Part shown: in pieces, positions 28,062 through 36,646 of the stretch
Layout of the letters: each line of letters starts with the position of its first letter
How positions within the stretch are numbered: position 1 is the stretch's first letter
DNA from: Campylobacter hominis ATCC BAA-381
GTDB taxonomy: Bacteria > Campylobacterota > Campylobacteria > Campylobacterales > Campylobacteraceae
Direction of reading: 5' to 3'
Assembly: GCF_000017585.1 (NCBI RefSeq)
Contig: NC_009714.1
Coordinates: forward strand, 434,001 to 498,000
Length of the DNA: 64,000 nt
Notes under the pieces: model-generated
The model's database searches: none
What the model was told of the DNA's origin: nothing
What the model saw: only the letters and a program-made list of their open reading frames with translations
Position numbers and translations under genes: made by a program

Positions 28062-29037
28062 AATTGAGCCTGAAATTTTAGAAATTTTGCGCTTTAAGCG
28101 CGCTATTTTGGCGTTTTCACATGGAAGTGACAGCACTGCTTTATTTCATACTTTACTTGATTTAAATTTAAAATTCGACGTTGCTTTTGTAAATTATAAA
28201 ACGCGCGAAAACAGCGATTTGGAGATGGTTTGTGCGCGTGAACTTTGCGAAAAAAATAATTTAAAATTTCATTGTCTTATTTCGCCTTTAAAATTTAATT
28301 TAAACGGAAATTTTGAAAACGAAGCGCGAAAAATAAGATGGAGTTTTTTTGAAAAACTTTGCGTGCAAAACGGCTACAATGTCGTCATTACGGCTCATCA
28401 GTTAAATGATAAGTTCGAGTGGTTTTTAATGCAGCTTAGTAAAGGCTCAGGGCTTGTAAATCTTCTGTCACCTGAAATGGTTGAAAAACGCGAAAATTTT
28501 ACTGTTTTAAGGCCGCTTTTAAATACCGGTAAAGATGAAATTTTAAATTTTTTACGTATTAACAATCTGAAATTTTTTAATGATATTTCGAATCAAAATT
28601 TAAAATTTAAAAGAAATTTTATAAGAGCTGAGTTCAGTGATAAATTTGTAAGTAAATATGCTGAGAATTTAGCCAAAAGTTTTACGTTTTTGCAAAAAGA
28701 TAAAGAGATTCTTTTGGGCGAATTTGAGTTTTCCAACAATGAATTTTTTATAATTAAAAACTTGCCGAACGCTATGAATTTAATCGATAAAGCTTGTAAA
28801 ATTTCAGGAATTTTACTTTCTCAAAATCAAAGAAAAGAGATTGAAAAAAGGCAAAATTGTGTTGTTTCAGGAAAAATTTGTATTTGCAAAACTAAAACAC
28901 AAATTTTTATTTCGCCTTATAAAAAGCAAGAAAAATTGGATAAAAAATTTAAAGAATTATGCAGAGTAAAAAAAATTCCGACACTTATTCGCGGATATAT
29001 ATACGAAAATAGGCTTTTAATACGTTTCTTTGATTGA
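28030..29037 (+). CDS. tilS: tRNA(Ile)-lysidine synthase
   Basis: Modifies C34 of the CAU-anticodon tRNA-Ile so that it reads AUA. It belongs to the PP-loop ATPase family. The PP-loop here reads [11 protein letters not shown], where the family usually has SGGxDS, so the second position is His. The middle has [16 protein letters not shown], the usual HhxxDqxEt helix in variant form. The start is uncertain: GTG at 28030, inside rimO, or TTG at 28042, which has a better spaced AGGTGG upstream. The 3' end overlaps the convergent gene at 29017 by 21 nt. Confidence 0.85.
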
Positions 29038-29760
29038 AATTTTATTTGTGTATTCGCAAATATTTACAAAATGAATTTCCGTTTTTATAAAAATTTGTGT
29101 GAAAATCACATATCCAAGTTCGTGATTTAGTTCATCGTCGCTGTAAATTGCAATATTTTCGATAAAATCACTATCATTTGTTTTATAAAATTTATCTATC
29201 TCATCTTTTAAAATTTGCAAAAATTCACGGTCGCTATCTATGCAGTTTTCGTCAAATAACACTAAATCCGTAAAAAAGACCTCATTTTTATTTGCTATTA
29301 AAAATAAAATTTTATTTTTTGCTTTTAATGCGTAAAGTGAGTTTGTGCTGAAATTTTGATTTTTATATAAAAAATATAAAATTTTAAATAAACTCGTATG
29401 AAAATCGAACTTAATGCCGCATTTTTCATCAAGCGCGTCAGCAAATTTTTTATCAAAAGCACAGGTAAAATTTTTATCTATATTTTGGAAAATGAAATTC
29501 TCATCGCTTGCTAAGCCGCTTTGCATAAATACTTGTTGATCTTTGTCATCAATAACAACGGATGAAGTCAGATTTTTTTCGTTTAAAATTCCAAGGTTTA
29601 TAATTTCGTTTTTTAAGTCTTTGTCGTTTTCATATGTTATTTTTTTGAATTTTTCATCTATGATAGCGCGGTCCGCACCTATTTTTCTATAATAAACTTC
29701 GCAATAATTTTTATTTATAAATGCCGTAAAAAATGCTTTTTTACTTTTAAAAAATCCCAT
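29017..29760 (-). CDS. conserved hypothetical protein
   Basis: About 247 residues. I start at ATG 29760 (MGFFKSKKAFFTAF) because AAGGA lies 7 nt upstream; the frame is open 18 nt further to a TTG. No signal peptide. The alternation of short strands and helices and the position beside an acyltransferase and miaB match a Campylobacter gene of unknown function. A very distant actin-like or PilM-like fold is possible, but I see no diagnostic phosphate loops. Its 3' end overlaps tilS by 21 nt tail to tail. Confidence 0.7.
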   Translation of the reverse strand: MGFFKSKKAFFTAFINKNYCEVYYRKIGADRAIIDEKFKKITYENDKDLKNEIINLGILNEKNLTSSVVIDDKDQQVFMQSGLASDENFIFQNIDKNFTCAFDKKFADALDEKCGIKFDFHTSLFKILYFLYKNQNFSTNSLYALKAKNKILFLIANKNEVFFTDLVLFDENCIDSDREFLQILKDEIDKFYKTNDSDFIENIAIYSDDELNHELGYVIFTQIFIKTEIHFVNICEYTNKISIKETY

Positions 29761-29816
29761 TATTTTTTCCTTAATCAAAACTATATAATTTTATCAAAAT
29801 TATTATTATGCTAAAT

Positions 29817-30455
29817 TTAAAATCGTTTATCATTTTCGCCGGCTTTTAAAAGTTCGTTTTTTATTTTTTCGTTTGCGTCTTTTATATCCATATTTGCGAC
29901 GCTAAAAGGTTTTGAAATGCTGAAGTTTATTTTGGAAAACGGTTTTGGCAAAATCATTTTATCCCAACTTTTAAATTTCCAAAACGAGCTTGCTTCATAA
30001 TTTATAGCTACTATTTGCGTATTTTTTTTCTGCGCAATAATGGCTGCTCCGTCTGCGACGCTTTGAAAAGGACCTCTTGGGCCATCAGGCGTAATAACTA
30101 TATTTACGCCATTATCAAGTTCACGAAATGCCGAAATTAAAGCGCGCGCGGCATTTTTTGAACTGCTTCCGCGAATTGCGCCGATACCGAAATGTGAAAT
30201 TACGCGAGTTATAATTTCGCCGTCTTTGTGATCTGAAATCATAACTTTTGCAGGTCTTTGTTTCCAACATTGCTTATAAATAAGACTCATCATAGCAAGT
30301 CTTCCATGCCAAAATACAACTATAACCGGCTTTTTCGGAATTTCATCGAATGAAAATTTTTTTTTGCAGGTAAGTGAAATAATGAAAATCGTTAGATAAA
30401 TAAGATTTTCGATTATAAAAATTTTAACGCGTTTGCTAAGCGGTAATTTTTCCAT
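29817..30455 (-). CDS. lysophospholipid acyltransferase family protein (DUF374)
   Basis: 212 residues with one N-terminal membrane helix (about 10-28), then [11 protein letters not shown] with the catalytic His, [23 protein letters not shown] and TPDGPRGP. These are the hallmarks of the DUF374 branch of the glycerolipid acyltransferases, which act on lipid A or phospholipid precursors at the inner membrane. The exact substrate is unknown. The ATG lies inside the 3' end of miaB (20-nt overlap), so the two are coupled. Confidence 0.85.
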   Translation of the reverse strand: MEKLPLSKRVKIFIIENLIYLTIFIISLTCKKKFSFDEIPKKPVIVVFWHGRLAMMSLIYKQCWKQRPAKVMISDHKDGEIITRVISHFGIGAIRGSSSKNAARALISAFRELDNGVNIVITPDGPRGPFQSVADGAAIIAQKKNTQIVAINYEASSFWKFKSWDKMILPKPFSKINFSISKPFSVANMDIKDANEKIKNELLKAGENDKRF

Positions 30456-31725
30456 AAAGCACCATTCTAGAGGCTTTTTCTATACGAACAGGTAAAATTT
30501 TGCCAAGTAAATCTTCACTTCCTTTTACGCTGACTAAAAAATTTGAAAAACTGCGTCCTGCGACTTCGCCGTTTGCGCGAAGCTCTTCGAAATAAACATC
30601 GAAAATTTTGCCGACTTGATTTTTCATTATTTCATCTAAAATTTCATTATGACGGGATTGTAAAATTTCAAGTCTTTTTGAAGCGATTTCATTGTCAATC
30701 AAAGGCAAATTTTCAGCCGCAGTTAAAGGACGCGGTGAAAATTTAAAAGAAAAAATCTGCTCGAATTTAACTTCGTTTAAAACTTCCATCGTATCTTTAA
30801 AATCATCTTCACTTTCCGTAGGATAAGCTACGATTATATCAGTGCTGATTGACACTTCGGGGCACATTTTTCTTAAACGCAGAGCTCTGTTTAAAAACCA
30901 TTCTTTGTCGTATCCTCGTCTCATATCTCTTAAAACTTTTGTAGAACCGCTTTGTAAAGGCATATGCATTGATTTGCAAATTTTTGGATTTGATGTGAAA
31001 ATATCAAGAAATTTATCATCCATATGAAGCGGATGCGGACTTGTAAAACGAATCCTTTCCACCCCTTTTATTTCACTGATTTTTACAAGTAAATCGCTGA
31101 AATCCATTTTTTCATGTCGGCTGCTAAAAAATTTTCCGTAATTATTTACGTTTTGACCAAGTAAAAATATCTCTTTTGCTCCGTTTTGCACGGCTTTACT
31201 TGCTTCATTTAAAATAATTTCAGCAGGAATCGATATCTCTTTTCCGCGAGTTTGCGGAACTATACAGTAGCTGCATTTTTTATCGCAGCCGATCATTATA
31301 TTTACAAACGCTTTATAAGGCGAGCCGCGAAATTCTCCAAATGCGAATTCGCTTTCATCGTAATTTATATCCGTGCTGATAAATTTCGGAGTTTTTACGG
31401 CTTCGCTGATTTTTGATACGTTTCTTGCTCCAAGCACAAAATCAACAAAAGGCGCTTTGTTGAAAATTTCTTCACCCAAATGTGAAGCTGTGCAACCGCA
31501 AACTCCGATTTTGCTTCCATTTTTTCTTACTTTATTGAAAGCGCCGATTTCACTGAAAAGCTTATGTACCGGTTTTTCACGAACGGAACATGTATTTATC
31601 AAAATAAGATCGGCTTTTGAAATATCATCCGTAAGTTTATATTCATCTTTCAGTTCGGCTACGATATGTTCGCTGTCTCGAACATTCATCGCACATCCAA
31701 GCGTTTGTAAATACAACAATTTCAA
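30436..31725 (-). CDS. miaB: tRNA-2-methylthio-N6-dimethylallyladenosine synthase
   Basis: Radical-SAM methylthiotransferase acting on A37 of tRNAs. The 429 residues show the N-terminal cluster cysteines (Cys11, Cys46, Cys76 or Cys78), the radical-SAM CX3CX2C at 147, 151 and 154 (GCDKKCSYC), and a C-terminal TRAM domain. The start is TTG and overlaps the stop of the upstream gene in TTTGA. Confidence 0.95.
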   Translation of the reverse strand: MKLLYLQTLGCAMNVRDSEHIVAELKDEYKLTDDISKADLILINTCSVREKPVHKLFSEIGAFNKVRKNGSKIGVCGCTASHLGEEIFNKAPFVDFVLGARNVSKISEAVKTPKFISTDINYDESEFAFGEFRGSPYKAFVNIMIGCDKKCSYCIVPQTRGKEISIPAEIILNEASKAVQNGAKEIFLLGQNVNNYGKFFSSRHEKMDFSDLLVKISEIKGVERIRFTSPHPLHMDDKFLDIFTSNPKICKSMHMPLQSGSTKVLRDMRRGYDKEWFLNRALRLRKMCPEVSISTDIIVAYPTESEDDFKDTMEVLNEVKFEQIFSFKFSPRPLTAAENLPLIDNEIASKRLEILQSRHNEILDEIMKNQVGKIFDVYFEELRANGEVAGRSFSNFLVSVKGSEDLLGKILPVRIEKASRMVLYGKITA

Positions 31726-31964
31726 AGTATATGAACCTCATACATATATTCGTTTTCCCCAAGTCCTATTTTTACGGTTCTATGATATACGCTATATCCT
31801 TTTTTTTCAAAAGCTTCAATTAATAAAATAAGGTCTTTGTGAGAATTTTCTCTATCAAAATAAAAAAAATTTTGTCCGTTTTTTTTCACTTCTTCTTCCA
31901 GTTTTTCCAAAGAAATTTCAGCCGGTTTAGCGTTAATTTCAGTTCTTGCAAGTTTTAAATTCAT
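31722..31964 (-). CDS. HP0268-like small nuclease-fold protein
   Basis: 80 residues, the same length and pattern as Helicobacter pylori HP0268 as I remember it (N-terminal MxLxLA, central [21 protein letters not shown]-terminal YMYEVHIL). HP0268 has been reported to have nicking endonuclease and ribonuclease activity. ATG with AAAGGA upstream. It is translationally coupled to miaB (4-nt overlap) and divergent from nusA, the gene order known in C. jejuni. The cellular role is not established. Confidence 0.75.
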   Translation of the reverse strand: MNLKLARTEINAKPAEISLEKLEEEVKKNGQNFFYFDRENSHKDLILLIEAFEKKGYSVYHRTVKIGLGENEYMYEVHIL

Positions 31965-32057
31965 CTAGCGTCCTTTAAAATTTTTTAAATTTAATATTTT
32001 AACCGAAATTCTTTAAAAATTCGTTTAAATTTTAAAGAATTTTCAAGCTACTTTTGC

Positions 32058-32117
32058 TAGAATTCAAAATCTTACAAATTTGAAAAATCCAATAAAAAAT
32101 TTTGTAATCATTAAGGA
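32058..32117 (+). promoter_or_regulatory. nusA promoter and ribosome binding site
   Basis: TAGAAT at 32058-32063 is a good -10 box, followed by AAGGA at 32113-32117, 8 nt before the nusA ATG. The leader would be about 55 nt. Confidence 0.5.
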
Positions 32118-32125
32118 AAAAATAT

Positions 32126-33226
32126 ATGGAAAAAATCACGGACATTATAGAATCTATCGCAAATGAAAAAGGGCTTGAAGAAGCTGAAGTCAGCGAAAAA
32201 GTGAAAATAGCGTTTATCCAAACCGCAAAAAAAATTTTTGGCGAAGACTTTGTATATGAAAGTCAAATAGATCCTGTCAGTAAAAAAATAAAACTTTTTC
32301 AAAAAGTATCTGTTGTGGCAAATGATTTTGTGTTAAAAGACGGCTTGAACGAGCAAAATTTTATAACTTTGGATAAAGCCAAAAAGATCGATCCTACAAT
32401 AGAAATAGGCGATGAAATAAGCTATGATATAAACTTGGAAAAAATCGGTCGTACAGCTTCGCAAATTCTTTTTAATGAATTAAATTATCATATACAAAGG
32501 CTACTTGAAGAAAAAATTTTGAAACATTACAATGAAAAAATCGGTGAATTGGTGCACGGAAGCGTCACAGGAGTCGATAGAGAACAAACAACTTATGTAG
32601 AAGTGGATGATATAAAAGCTTATTTGCCGATGAAAAACCGCATAAAAGATGAAAAATTTGAAGTCGGAGATATAATAAATGCGGTAATTCGCCATGTTTT
32701 TATCGATAAAAATCAAGGAATAAAAATCGAGCTTTCAAGAACCAGTCCGAAATTTTTGGAAGCTTTGCTTAAAGCGGAAGTTCCGGAGATAAAAGACGGA
32801 AGCGTAATATTAAAAGCCTGCGCCAGAATTCCTGGAAAAAGAGCTAAAATAGCTCTTAGCGCAATTAGTCCTAATATAGATCCTGTCGGCGCCACCGTAG
32901 GAACAAAAGGCGTAAGAATAAATGCTGTAAGCGCTGAATTGAAAAAAGAAAATATTGATGTAATCGAATGGAGTAATCAGCCTGAAATTTTAGTAGCGCG
33001 TGCGATGAGTCCGGCAATCGCAAATTCTGTAAAAATATCGGAAGATAAGGCGATAGTTTATATAAATCCGGCGCAAAAAAGTAAAGCTATAGGAAAAAGC
33101 GGCCTAAATATTCGTTTGGCAAGTATGCTTACAGGTTTACAAATCGAGCTTGTAGAAACCGGCGAGAGCAAAAAAACAAACGAAGAGGCTATGCAAGATT
33201 TAAAAAATCTTTTTGGCGATTTGTAA
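32126..33226 (+). CDS. nusA: transcription termination/antitermination factor NusA
   Basis: Binds RNA polymerase and nascent RNA, modulating pausing, termination and rRNA antitermination. The 366 residues contain the N-terminal polymerase-binding domain (1-130), an S1 domain (GSVTGVDREQTTYVEVDDI), and two KH domains (VGATVGTKGVRINAV, then KAIGKSGLNIRLAS). The C-terminal acidic repeats of E. coli NusA are absent, as in most bacteria outside the gammaproteobacteria. Confidence 0.96.
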   Translation: MEKITDIIESIANEKGLEEAEVSEKVKIAFIQTAKKIFGEDFVYESQIDPVSKKIKLFQKVSVVANDFVLKDGLNEQNFITLDKAKKIDPTIEIGDEISYDINLEKIGRTASQILFNELNYHIQRLLEEKILKHYNEKIGELVHGSVTGVDREQTTYVEVDDIKAYLPMKNRIKDEKFEVGDIINAVIRHVFIDKNQGIKIELSRTSPKFLEALLKAEVPEIKDGSVILKACARIPGKRAKIALSAISPNIDPVGATVGTKGVRINAVSAELKKENIDVIEWSNQPEILVARAMSPAIANSVKISEDKAIVYINPAQKSKAIGKSGLNIRLASMLTGLQIELVETGESKKTNEEAMQDLKNLFGDL

Positions 33227-33263
33227 TATTTATCGTTTTATCAAAATTTTAAAAACGTAAAAT

Positions 33264-33305
33264 CTTAAATAAGCCGTCAAATTAGGCTTATTTAAGCAAT
33301 TTTTA
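33264..33305 (+). terminator. nusA terminator
   Basis: CTTAAATAAGCC (33264-33275) pairs perfectly with GGCTTATTTAAG (33285-33296), followed by CAATTTTTATTT. It lies 38 nt after the nusA stop. Confidence 0.9.
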
Positions 33306-33480
33306 TTTGAATTTTAAATTCTTTTCCGCTGTTTATTAAAAAAATATCATTTAAAATTTTTATTTTCAAAACAATGTGAAATTACGCGGAAAAATATTGC
33401 AAAAATTACTATTTAAAAAAATACATTATTTATTTTATTTCGTTAAAATCTCGAAAATTTTTTTTACAAAAGGATTAAAA

Positions 33481-34575
33481 ATGAAATTTTTCTTAAAAAT
33501 TTTATTTGTTTTGTCTTTATTTTTCGGTGTCAGTTTAGCTGATGAGGTAAAATTTAACAAAATGAGTGAAAACCCCGAATTTTTACAAACCGGCGAAGGC
33601 AAAGAATTTTGCCCTATTTGTGGAATGAGTATAAAACACAATTACAAAACATCTCACGCTTCTGTTCACAAAGACGGCACAAAGACGCAATATTGCTCAA
33701 TTAGATGCTTGGTAGCCGATAACGATGCTATTTTAGATGAAGTAAAGGTTACGGATGCAAAAAGCGAAAAAATTATAGATGCAAACAAAGCATTTTATGT
33801 AGTTGGAAGCAAAGTAAAAGGAACCATGTCGAAAGTCAGCAAATTCGCATTTGAAAATGAAAATGATGCAAAAGATTTTATAAAAAATTTTGGCGGAGAG
33901 ATAAAAACTTTTAAAGAAGCCGTTCAAATTGCAAAAAATTCATTGGCAGCTGAGAATGTTGAACGTTCAAAGATGCTTAAGAAAAAAATGTATCCTAAAG
34001 ACAAAAAAATCTACGAAAATAAATGTCAAAAAATCGATGTGGAAAAATTCTCAAAAATCAATGAATTGAAAGCTGAAGTTTTAAAATCCTGCAAAGATAT
34101 CGAACCGAAAAAAGCTCAAGCCGTAACAAGATATCTATGGGACGAAGTAAAATCAAAATCGGCTAAAATAAAAATAGATGAAAAAGATCGTTGCGCGGTT
34201 TGTGCGATGTTTGTGTATAAATATCCTAATTTTATAGCTAAAATTTCTTATGAAAACGGCGAATATAAAGCATTCGACGGCGTAAAAGATATGATGAAAT
34301 TTATTTTGGAGCCTGAGAAATACGGCAAAAAATCGGAAAAAATAGCAAAAATCGAAGTCAGTGACTACTATTCTCAAGGCTCAATCAACGGAAAAACCGC
34401 ATTTTATGTCATCGGTAGCGATGTTTTCGGTCCTATGGGAAATGAGTTGATTGCATTTGCCGATGAAAGTGAAGCAAAAGCTTTTAAAAGTGATCACAAA
34501 GCAAGTAAAATTTTAAAATTTGATGATATAGATAAAGCCGTTATTTGCGAGCTTGACGGATTTAAATGTGAGTAA
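33481..34575 (+). CDS. periplasmic protein with two NosL-type domains
   Basis: 364 residues from ATG 33481, which has AAAGGA upstream; the frame is open further but without a start signal. A signal peptide ends near residue 20 (GVSLA-DEV). A NosL-type domain follows, with FCPICGMSI (Cys44, Cys47, Met49) and YCSIRC (Cys72, Cys76), then FYVVGSKVKGTM. A helical middle (about 170-225) carries Cys182 and Cys204 and resembles a cytochrome-c-like helix pair without a CXXCH haem motif. A second NosL-type domain carries RCAVCAMFV (Cys238, Cys241, Met243) and FYVIGSDVFGPMG. NosL proteins bind Cu(I) and feed nitrous oxide reductase. A double-domain form opening an ABC-exporter operon suggests periplasmic copper handling, which is inference. 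Confidence 0.8.
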   Translation: MKFFLKILFVLSLFFGVSLADEVKFNKMSENPEFLQTGEGKEFCPICGMSIKHNYKTSHASVHKDGTKTQYCSIRCLVADNDAILDEVKVTDAKSEKIIDANKAFYVVGSKVKGTMSKVSKFAFENENDAKDFIKNFGGEIKTFKEAVQIAKNSLAAENVERSKMLKKKMYPKDKKIYENKCQKIDVEKFSKINELKAEVLKSCKDIEPKKAQAVTRYLWDEVKSKSAKIKIDEKDRCAVCAMFVYKYPNFIAKISYENGEYKAFDGVKDMMKFILEPEKYGKKSEKIAKIEVSDYYSQGSINGKTAFYVIGSDVFGPMGNELIAFADESEAKAFKSDHKASKILKFDDIDKAVICELDGFKCE

Positions 34576-34843
34576 AAAATTTGCTGTTTTTTTTACTTTA
34601 ATCTGTGCGGTTTTACTTGCTGAAATTTTATATTTACAAAAAACTAATGAAAATTTCGACAAAAGTGCTGTAAAATCGCACTTTGTAGCACTTACAGGTA
34701 TGAATTTTTTTGCGTTTTTTGATGGAATTTCAAGATTTCCGTTTGAAGCGGAGATAAATGAAATTTTTGCTTTTTATCCTGGATTTAAAGAGCGTCAAAT
34801 AGGTTCATTTACACAAAGCGGACAATACAAAATTTATGAATAA
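34568..34843 (+). CDS. small membrane-anchored protein of the NosL-ABC operon
   Basis: 91 residues from GTG 34568, which overlaps the stop of the NosL gene; a TTG at 34553 is also in frame. One N-terminal membrane helix (FAVFFTLICAVLLAEILYL) and a small periplasmic domain of about 65 residues (MNFFAFFDGISRFPFEAEIN, then FAFYPGFKERQIGSF). No metal ligands stand out. The family is not recognised. Coupled overlap with genes on both sides implies a role in the same complex. Confidence 0.7.
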   Translation: MSKKFAVFFTLICAVLLAEILYLQKTNENFDKSAVKSHFVALTGMNFFAFFDGISRFPFEAEINEIFAFYPGFKERQIGSFTQSGQYKIYE

Positions 34844-36002
34844 TATATTTGATTATGCTTTAAAATCCGTATTTCGTTTCGGTTTTAAAAATTTAGCAAT
34901 CGGCATTATTTTTGCGATTTTAGTTTTTTTAATCAGTTCGTCGATTTTGATTTGTTCATCTTTAAAAAGCGAATATAGCACAATCAGCAAAGATTTACCT
35001 GAAATTTTGGTGCAAAAATATTATGGCGGCAGAGCACATTTTATTTCACAGGACGAAATAGATGAATTTTATAAAATTCCAGGAATTTCAGGCGTTTTGC
35101 CGCGAGTTACGGGCCAATATCATTTCGAGCGTGAAAAGCTTTATCTTACGATATTCGGAATTGAAAGTTTTGAAGAATATTTTGATAAGAACATAACTCG
35201 GATAGCTCAAAATTTAAGTGATTTTAAGCCGAATTTCATGATCAGTTCGCAAAATGTATATGATGCACTGAGGGCGCAAATCTCAACTTACGGTGCACTT
35301 CCTTTTTTTGCGCCTGATGACGAGCTTATTTCACTTGTGCCAAGCGGAGTTTATAAAAGCGGCGCGGAACTTATAGATAACGATGTGATTATCACGGAAA
35401 TTTCCAATGCACGTAAAATTTTAGGTATAAAAGACGACGAATTCAGCGATGTAACGCTTAAAATTTCAAATCCTCTTGAAGTGGATTTTATAGCTCAAAA
35501 AATTAGGCTTAAATATCCTAAATTTCGTGTAATTACAAAATATGAAATGGTTAAACAATTTAATCTTCTCTACGATTTTAAAAATGGAATTTTTTTAATT
35601 CTTTTAATTATTTCATTATTTAGCTTCTGTGTTATTCTGTATGATAAATTAAGCGGAATTAGAAGCGAAGAAAGGCGCGAAATAGGGATTTTAAAAGCTC
35701 TTGGCTGGGAAATTTCGGATATAATCAAATCAAAACTTTTTGAGAGTTTGATTATAAGCTTTACTGCATTTTTGATCGGTTTGGCATTGGCTATTTTTTA
35801 TGTTTTTTTCTTAAAAGCGCCGATTATTTCAAATGTTTTTGCAGGATATTCGGCTTTAAAAATTAATTTCGATCTGCCTTTTGTATTTGATTTCGCCGAC
35901 TTTTTTATGCTGTTTTTATTAAGCGTGCCATTTTATGTGGGAGTTAGCATAATACCTGCGTGGAAAATCGCAACACTTGACGCAGGAGAAATTTTAAAAT
36001 GA
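34836..36002 (+). CDS. ABC transporter permease, FtsX/MacB-like
   Basis: 388 residues with one N-terminal helix (about 18-40), a large periplasmic domain (about 45-250) and three C-terminal helices, the topology of MacB/LolC/FtsX permeases. The cytoplasmic loop EERREIGILKALGWEISDII is the family coupling motif and IPAWKIATLDAGEILK is the usual end. Such systems extrude or mechanically release substrates in the periplasm rather than import them. The gene overlaps its neighbours by 8 nt and 4 nt. Confidence 0.9.
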   Translation: MNNIFDYALKSVFRFGFKNLAIGIIFAILVFLISSSILICSSLKSEYSTISKDLPEILVQKYYGGRAHFISQDEIDEFYKIPGISGVLPRVTGQYHFEREKLYLTIFGIESFEEYFDKNITRIAQNLSDFKPNFMISSQNVYDALRAQISTYGALPFFAPDDELISLVPSGVYKSGAELIDNDVIITEISNARKILGIKDDEFSDVTLKISNPLEVDFIAQKIRLKYPKFRVITKYEMVKQFNLLYDFKNGIFLILLIISLFSFCVILYDKLSGIRSEERREIGILKALGWEISDIIKSKLFESLIISFTAFLIGLALAIFYVFFLKAPIISNVFAGYSALKINFDLPFVFDFADFFMLFLLSVPFYVGVSIIPAWKIATLDAGEILK

Positions 36003-36646
36003 TAGAGCTTAAAAATGTTACGAAAATTTTTAATGAAAATAAGCCGAATGAATTTATCGCGGTTAAAGATATAAGTTTTAGCGTAAAAAAAGGCGAAATT
36101 TTTATATTAAACGGTGTAAGTGGAAGTGGCAAAACAACAGTTTTATCGATGATTGCAGGACTTTATAAACCAAGCGCCGGAGAAATTATCGTAAAAAATG
36201 AGAGCATAAATAAGCTCAGTTTAAAATTTATGAGCCTTTTTAGACGCGAAAATATCGGCTTTATATTTCAAAATTTTAATCTCATTCCGACACTGAGCGT
36301 ATTTGAAAATATTATTTTGCCGGCTCTTCCTTGCAAAATTTTGCCTTTACAAAGAGCTGATGAACTTTTGGACGAGTTTAATTTAAAAAATAAAAAAAAT
36401 GAACTTGCTAAAAATTTAAGTGGTGGTGAAATGCAAAGAGTTGCGATTATAAGAGCGCTTATAAATGATGCGGATATTATTTTGGCGGACGAACCGACGG
36501 CAAATTTGGACGCTTTTTTGAGTCAAAAATTTGTAGAAATTTTAAAATTTCTACAAAATAAAGGCAAAACAATTGTAATTTCAACGCACGATCCGTTTTT
36601 GATTGAAAATTCTTGCGTAAATAGCGTATTCAGGCTTACAAAATGA
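35999..36646 (+). CDS. ABC transporter ATP-binding protein, LolD/MacB-like
   Basis: 215 residues with Walker A GVSGSGKTT, Q-loop FIFQNFNLIPTLSVFENI, signature LSGGEMQRVAI and Walker B IILADEPTANLD. The spacing and the NLIPTLSVFEN stretch place it with LolD/MacB/FtsE ATPases, which pair with FtsX-type permeases like its neighbour. ATGA overlaps at both ends show translational coupling in the five-gene operon. Confidence 0.93.
   Translation: MIELKNVTKIFNENKPNEFIAVKDISFSVKKGEIFILNGVSGSGKTTVLSMIAGLYKPSAGEIIVKNESINKLSLKFMSLFRRENIGFIFQNFNLIPTLSVFENIILPALPCKILPLQRADELLDEFNLKNKKNELAKNLSGGEMQRVAIIRALINDADIILADEPTANLDAFLSQKFVEILKFLQNKGKTIVISTHDPFLIENSCVNSVFRLTK

Noticed and set aside
33376-33480. Longer NosL protein starting at 33376
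   Set aside because: The extension lacks a ribosome binding site and would bury the obvious signal peptide that starts at 33481 behind AAAGGA.
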